Shown here piece by piece: positions 6,993 through 8,007 of a stretch of DNA of 8,007 nt. The stretch lies in NCBI GenBank assembly GCA_020349865.1, contig CP070700.1, forward strand, positions 1,267,060 to 1,275,066, written 5' to 3'. Each line of letters opens with the position of its first letter. The stretch's first letter is position 1. Source of the DNA: Desulfobacteraceae bacterium. GTDB taxonomy: Bacteria; Desulfobacterota; DSM-4660; Desulfatiglandales; Desulfatiglandaceae. Both the position numbers and the translations under genes were made by a program. The notes beneath the pieces are model-generated. The model was not told the DNA's origin, made no database searches, and worked only from the letters and a program-made list of their open reading frames with translations.

Positions 6993-7683
6993 CAATATAG
7001 ACGTATTTTATGAAGACCTACAGGTTCTTTGGGACATCTCATTTGAGGTGAAAGAGAAAGAAATCCTGGTATTGATCGGGGCCAATGGGGCTGGAAAATC
7101 GACCACAATAAAGACTGTCTCCTCATTGCTTACCCCGATAAAGGGAAGTATTGAATTCAATGGGACCCGGATGGATCAATTACCTCCCCATAAGATTATT
7201 GAACACGGCATTGTTCACGTGCCGGAAGGCAGGAGGCTCTTCTCGGACATGAGCGTGGAAGAAAACCTGTTTATGGGGACACTCCATGGCGAGGCAAAGT
7301 CAAAGCGATTTGAGACCATGGAATACGTATATGAACTTTTCCCGAGAATGAAAGAAAGAAGGAAACAGATGGCCGGGACCCTTTCCGGTGGTGAGCAGCA
7401 GATGCTTGCCGTGGGAAGAGGACTTATGTCACTGCCCAAGCTCATGATGTTTGATGAACCCTCTCTGGGTCTTGCCCCAATCCTGGTACAGGAAATTTTC
7501 AGTATGGTAAAGAGGATTAATGAGGAAGGGGTTACTGTTCTTCTTGTGGAACAGAATGTCAGACAGACCCTCGCTATGTGTAACAGGGCTTACGTCCTGG
7601 AAAATGGAAGAGTCGTCCTGGAGGGCACCAGTCAGGAATTGATGAACAATGAGCATGTGAAAGAGGCTTTCCTGGGAATATAG
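6979..7683 (+). CDS. livF: Liv-type ABC importer ATP-binding protein LivF
   Basis: This 234-residue cytoplasmic ATPase is the LivF-type partner of LivG. Walker A is GANGAGKST (34-42), the LivF hallmark VPEGRRLF lies at 81-88, the signature is the canonical LSGGEQQ (135-141), Walker B is LMMFDE (155-160) and the D-loop is SLGLAP. The switch-histidine position is Gln192 in VEQN, which is usual for LivF. I chose ATG 6979 because GGGAG (6968-6972) lies 6 bases upstream and the protein then starts MLKVNNIDVFYE like other family members. An upstream TTG at 6955 would add eight residues without support. The chosen start overlaps the end of livG by 14 bases, indicating coupled translation and matched amounts of the two ATPases. 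It is the last gene of the operon. Confidence 0.95.
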   Translation: MLKVNNIDVFYEDLQVLWDISFEVKEKEILVLIGANGAGKSTTIKTVSSLLTPIKGSIEFNGTRMDQLPPHKIIEHGIVHVPEGRRLFSDMSVEENLFMGTLHGEAKSKRFETMEYVYELFPRMKERRKQMAGTLSGGEQQMLAVGRGLMSLPKLMMFDEPSLGLAPILVQEIFSMVKRINEEGVTVLLVEQNVRQTLAMCNRAYVLENGRVVLEGTSQELMNNEHVKEAFLGI

Positions 7684-7720
7684 CTTCCTCGACAGCCGGA
7701 CGGGAGACCCCCGCCCACCT

Positions 7721-7747
7721 GCCTTGGTAGATCTATCAAAGGCTTTT
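7721..7747 (+). terminator. Likely intrinsic terminator after livF
   Basis: GCCTTGGTA (7721-7729) pairs with TATCAAAGGC (7734-7743) through nine pairs, including one G-T pair and one bulged A, around a GATC loop. It is followed at once by TTTT (7744-7747). It lies 38 bases after the livF stop and would end the importer transcript. The short T run makes it moderate in strength. Confidence 0.55.
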
Positions 7748-7823
7748 AAATGTTAGACAAGTCAATATTAAGACTCGCCTGCCCTTAAAGAGATCCCAGG
7801 CCTGTATTTTTCACATTAAAAGC

Positions 7824-7851
7824 TTGATTTTGAAATTGATAGATATAAAAT
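7824..7851 (+). promoter_or_regulatory. Candidate sigma-70 promoter of the carboxylase gene
   Basis: TTGATT (7824-7829, four of six consensus bases) and TAAAAT (7846-7851, five of six) are separated by 16 bases in an AT-rich stretch. The predicted start near 7858 would give a leader of about 45 bases with GGAGG at 7893-7897. Its position after the terminator-like hairpin supports a separate transcription unit. Confidence 0.45.
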
Positions 7852-7903
7852 GATCCCGTTTTTCGATCAGGGCTCAATTTTTTGAAATTCACGGAGGTCT
7901 AAC

Positions 7904-8007
7904 ATGAACGTTTTTTTAGAAGAGGGAGAAAAGAACCCCCTTAAGATTCAAGACAATACGTTTCGGGACGGTCATCAGTCGACGCTGGCCACAAGGATGA
8001 GGACCGA
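7904..8007 (+). CDS. Pyruvate carboxylase subunit B / oxaloacetate decarboxylase alpha-like protein, 3' partial
   Basis: Only the first 34 codons lie in the window. Residues 17-34 read DNTFRDGHQSTLATRMRT, which closely matches the start of the carboxyltransferase (HMGL-like TIM barrel) domain shared by pyruvate carboxylase subunit B, oxaloacetate decarboxylase alpha and the transcarboxylase 5S subunit. The R-D-x-x-Q pattern (Arg21, Asp22, Gln25) corresponds to metal and keto-acid binding residues known in pyruvate carboxylase. Asn18 replaces the more common threonine of DTT. GGAGG (7893-7897) lies 6 bases before the ATG, so the start is well supported. The enzyme would interconvert pyruvate and oxaloacetate using a biotinyl carrier. 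The fragment cannot tell carboxylase from decarboxylase, and any biotin domain would be beyond the edge. Confidence 0.85.
   Translation, partial: MNVFLEEGEKNPLKIQDNTFRDGHQSTLATRMRT

Noticed and set aside
7777..7801. GCCTG/CAGGC inverted repeat as a second terminator
   Set aside because: The arms are only 5 bp with a 15-base loop, and the T run is offset by several bases; the hairpin at 7721-7747 is the better candidate.
7828..7889. Direct repeat TTTTGAAATT at 7828-7837 and 7880-7889
   Set aside because: Ten AT-rich bases within an AT-rich leader are easily explained by composition.

Overview
The window holds a sensor kinase and response regulator pair, a complete five-gene branched-chain amino acid type (Liv/HAAT) ABC importer, and the first 34 codons of a biotin-dependent carboxylase or decarboxylase subunit. 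All genes are on the + strand. The mid-range base composition, strong GGAGG-type ribosome sites and the combination of multi-PAS kinase, Liv importer and pycB/oadA-like gene suggest a Gram-negative bacterium, perhaps Desulfobacterota (Deltaproteobacteria). This placement is an inference from style, because no phylogenetic marker is present.

Layout. Bases 1-2165 carry the C-terminal 720 or so residues of a membrane histidine kinase that continues off the left edge: extracytoplasmic dCache sensor, one membrane segment, two PAS domains, and a HisKA_3/HATPase core. Its stop overlaps the start of a NarL/FixJ-family response regulator (2162-2800) by four bases. A 265-base gap (2801-3065) contains no gene, but it has a repeated TTTCTG/CAGAAA hexamer, a small palindrome and a weak -10-like box. 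Next come the periplasmic binding protein (3066-4274), a 122-base gap with a strong 10-bp hairpin, then livH (4397-5272), livM (5281-6243), livG (6267-6992) and livF (6979-7683), tightly packed or overlapping. A terminator-like hairpin with a short T tract follows livF (7721-7747). A candidate sigma-70 promoter (7824-7851) then leads into the truncated carboxylase gene at 7904.

How it fits together. The binding protein would capture a small amino acid or carboxylate-like ligand in the periplasm. LivH and LivM form the membrane channel, and LivG and LivF hydrolyse ATP. The upstream two-component system may sense a related extracellular carboxylate (its sensor resembles that of DctB) and control the importer, but only adjacency and the repeated motif support that. 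The carboxylase gene appears to start a separate transcription unit.

I do not see a previously undescribed system. The points most worth a second look are the hexamer cluster upstream of the binding protein, the hybrid DctB-like sensor on a NarX/DesK-type kinase core, the hairpin between the binding protein and livH, and the atypical ABC signature in LivG.
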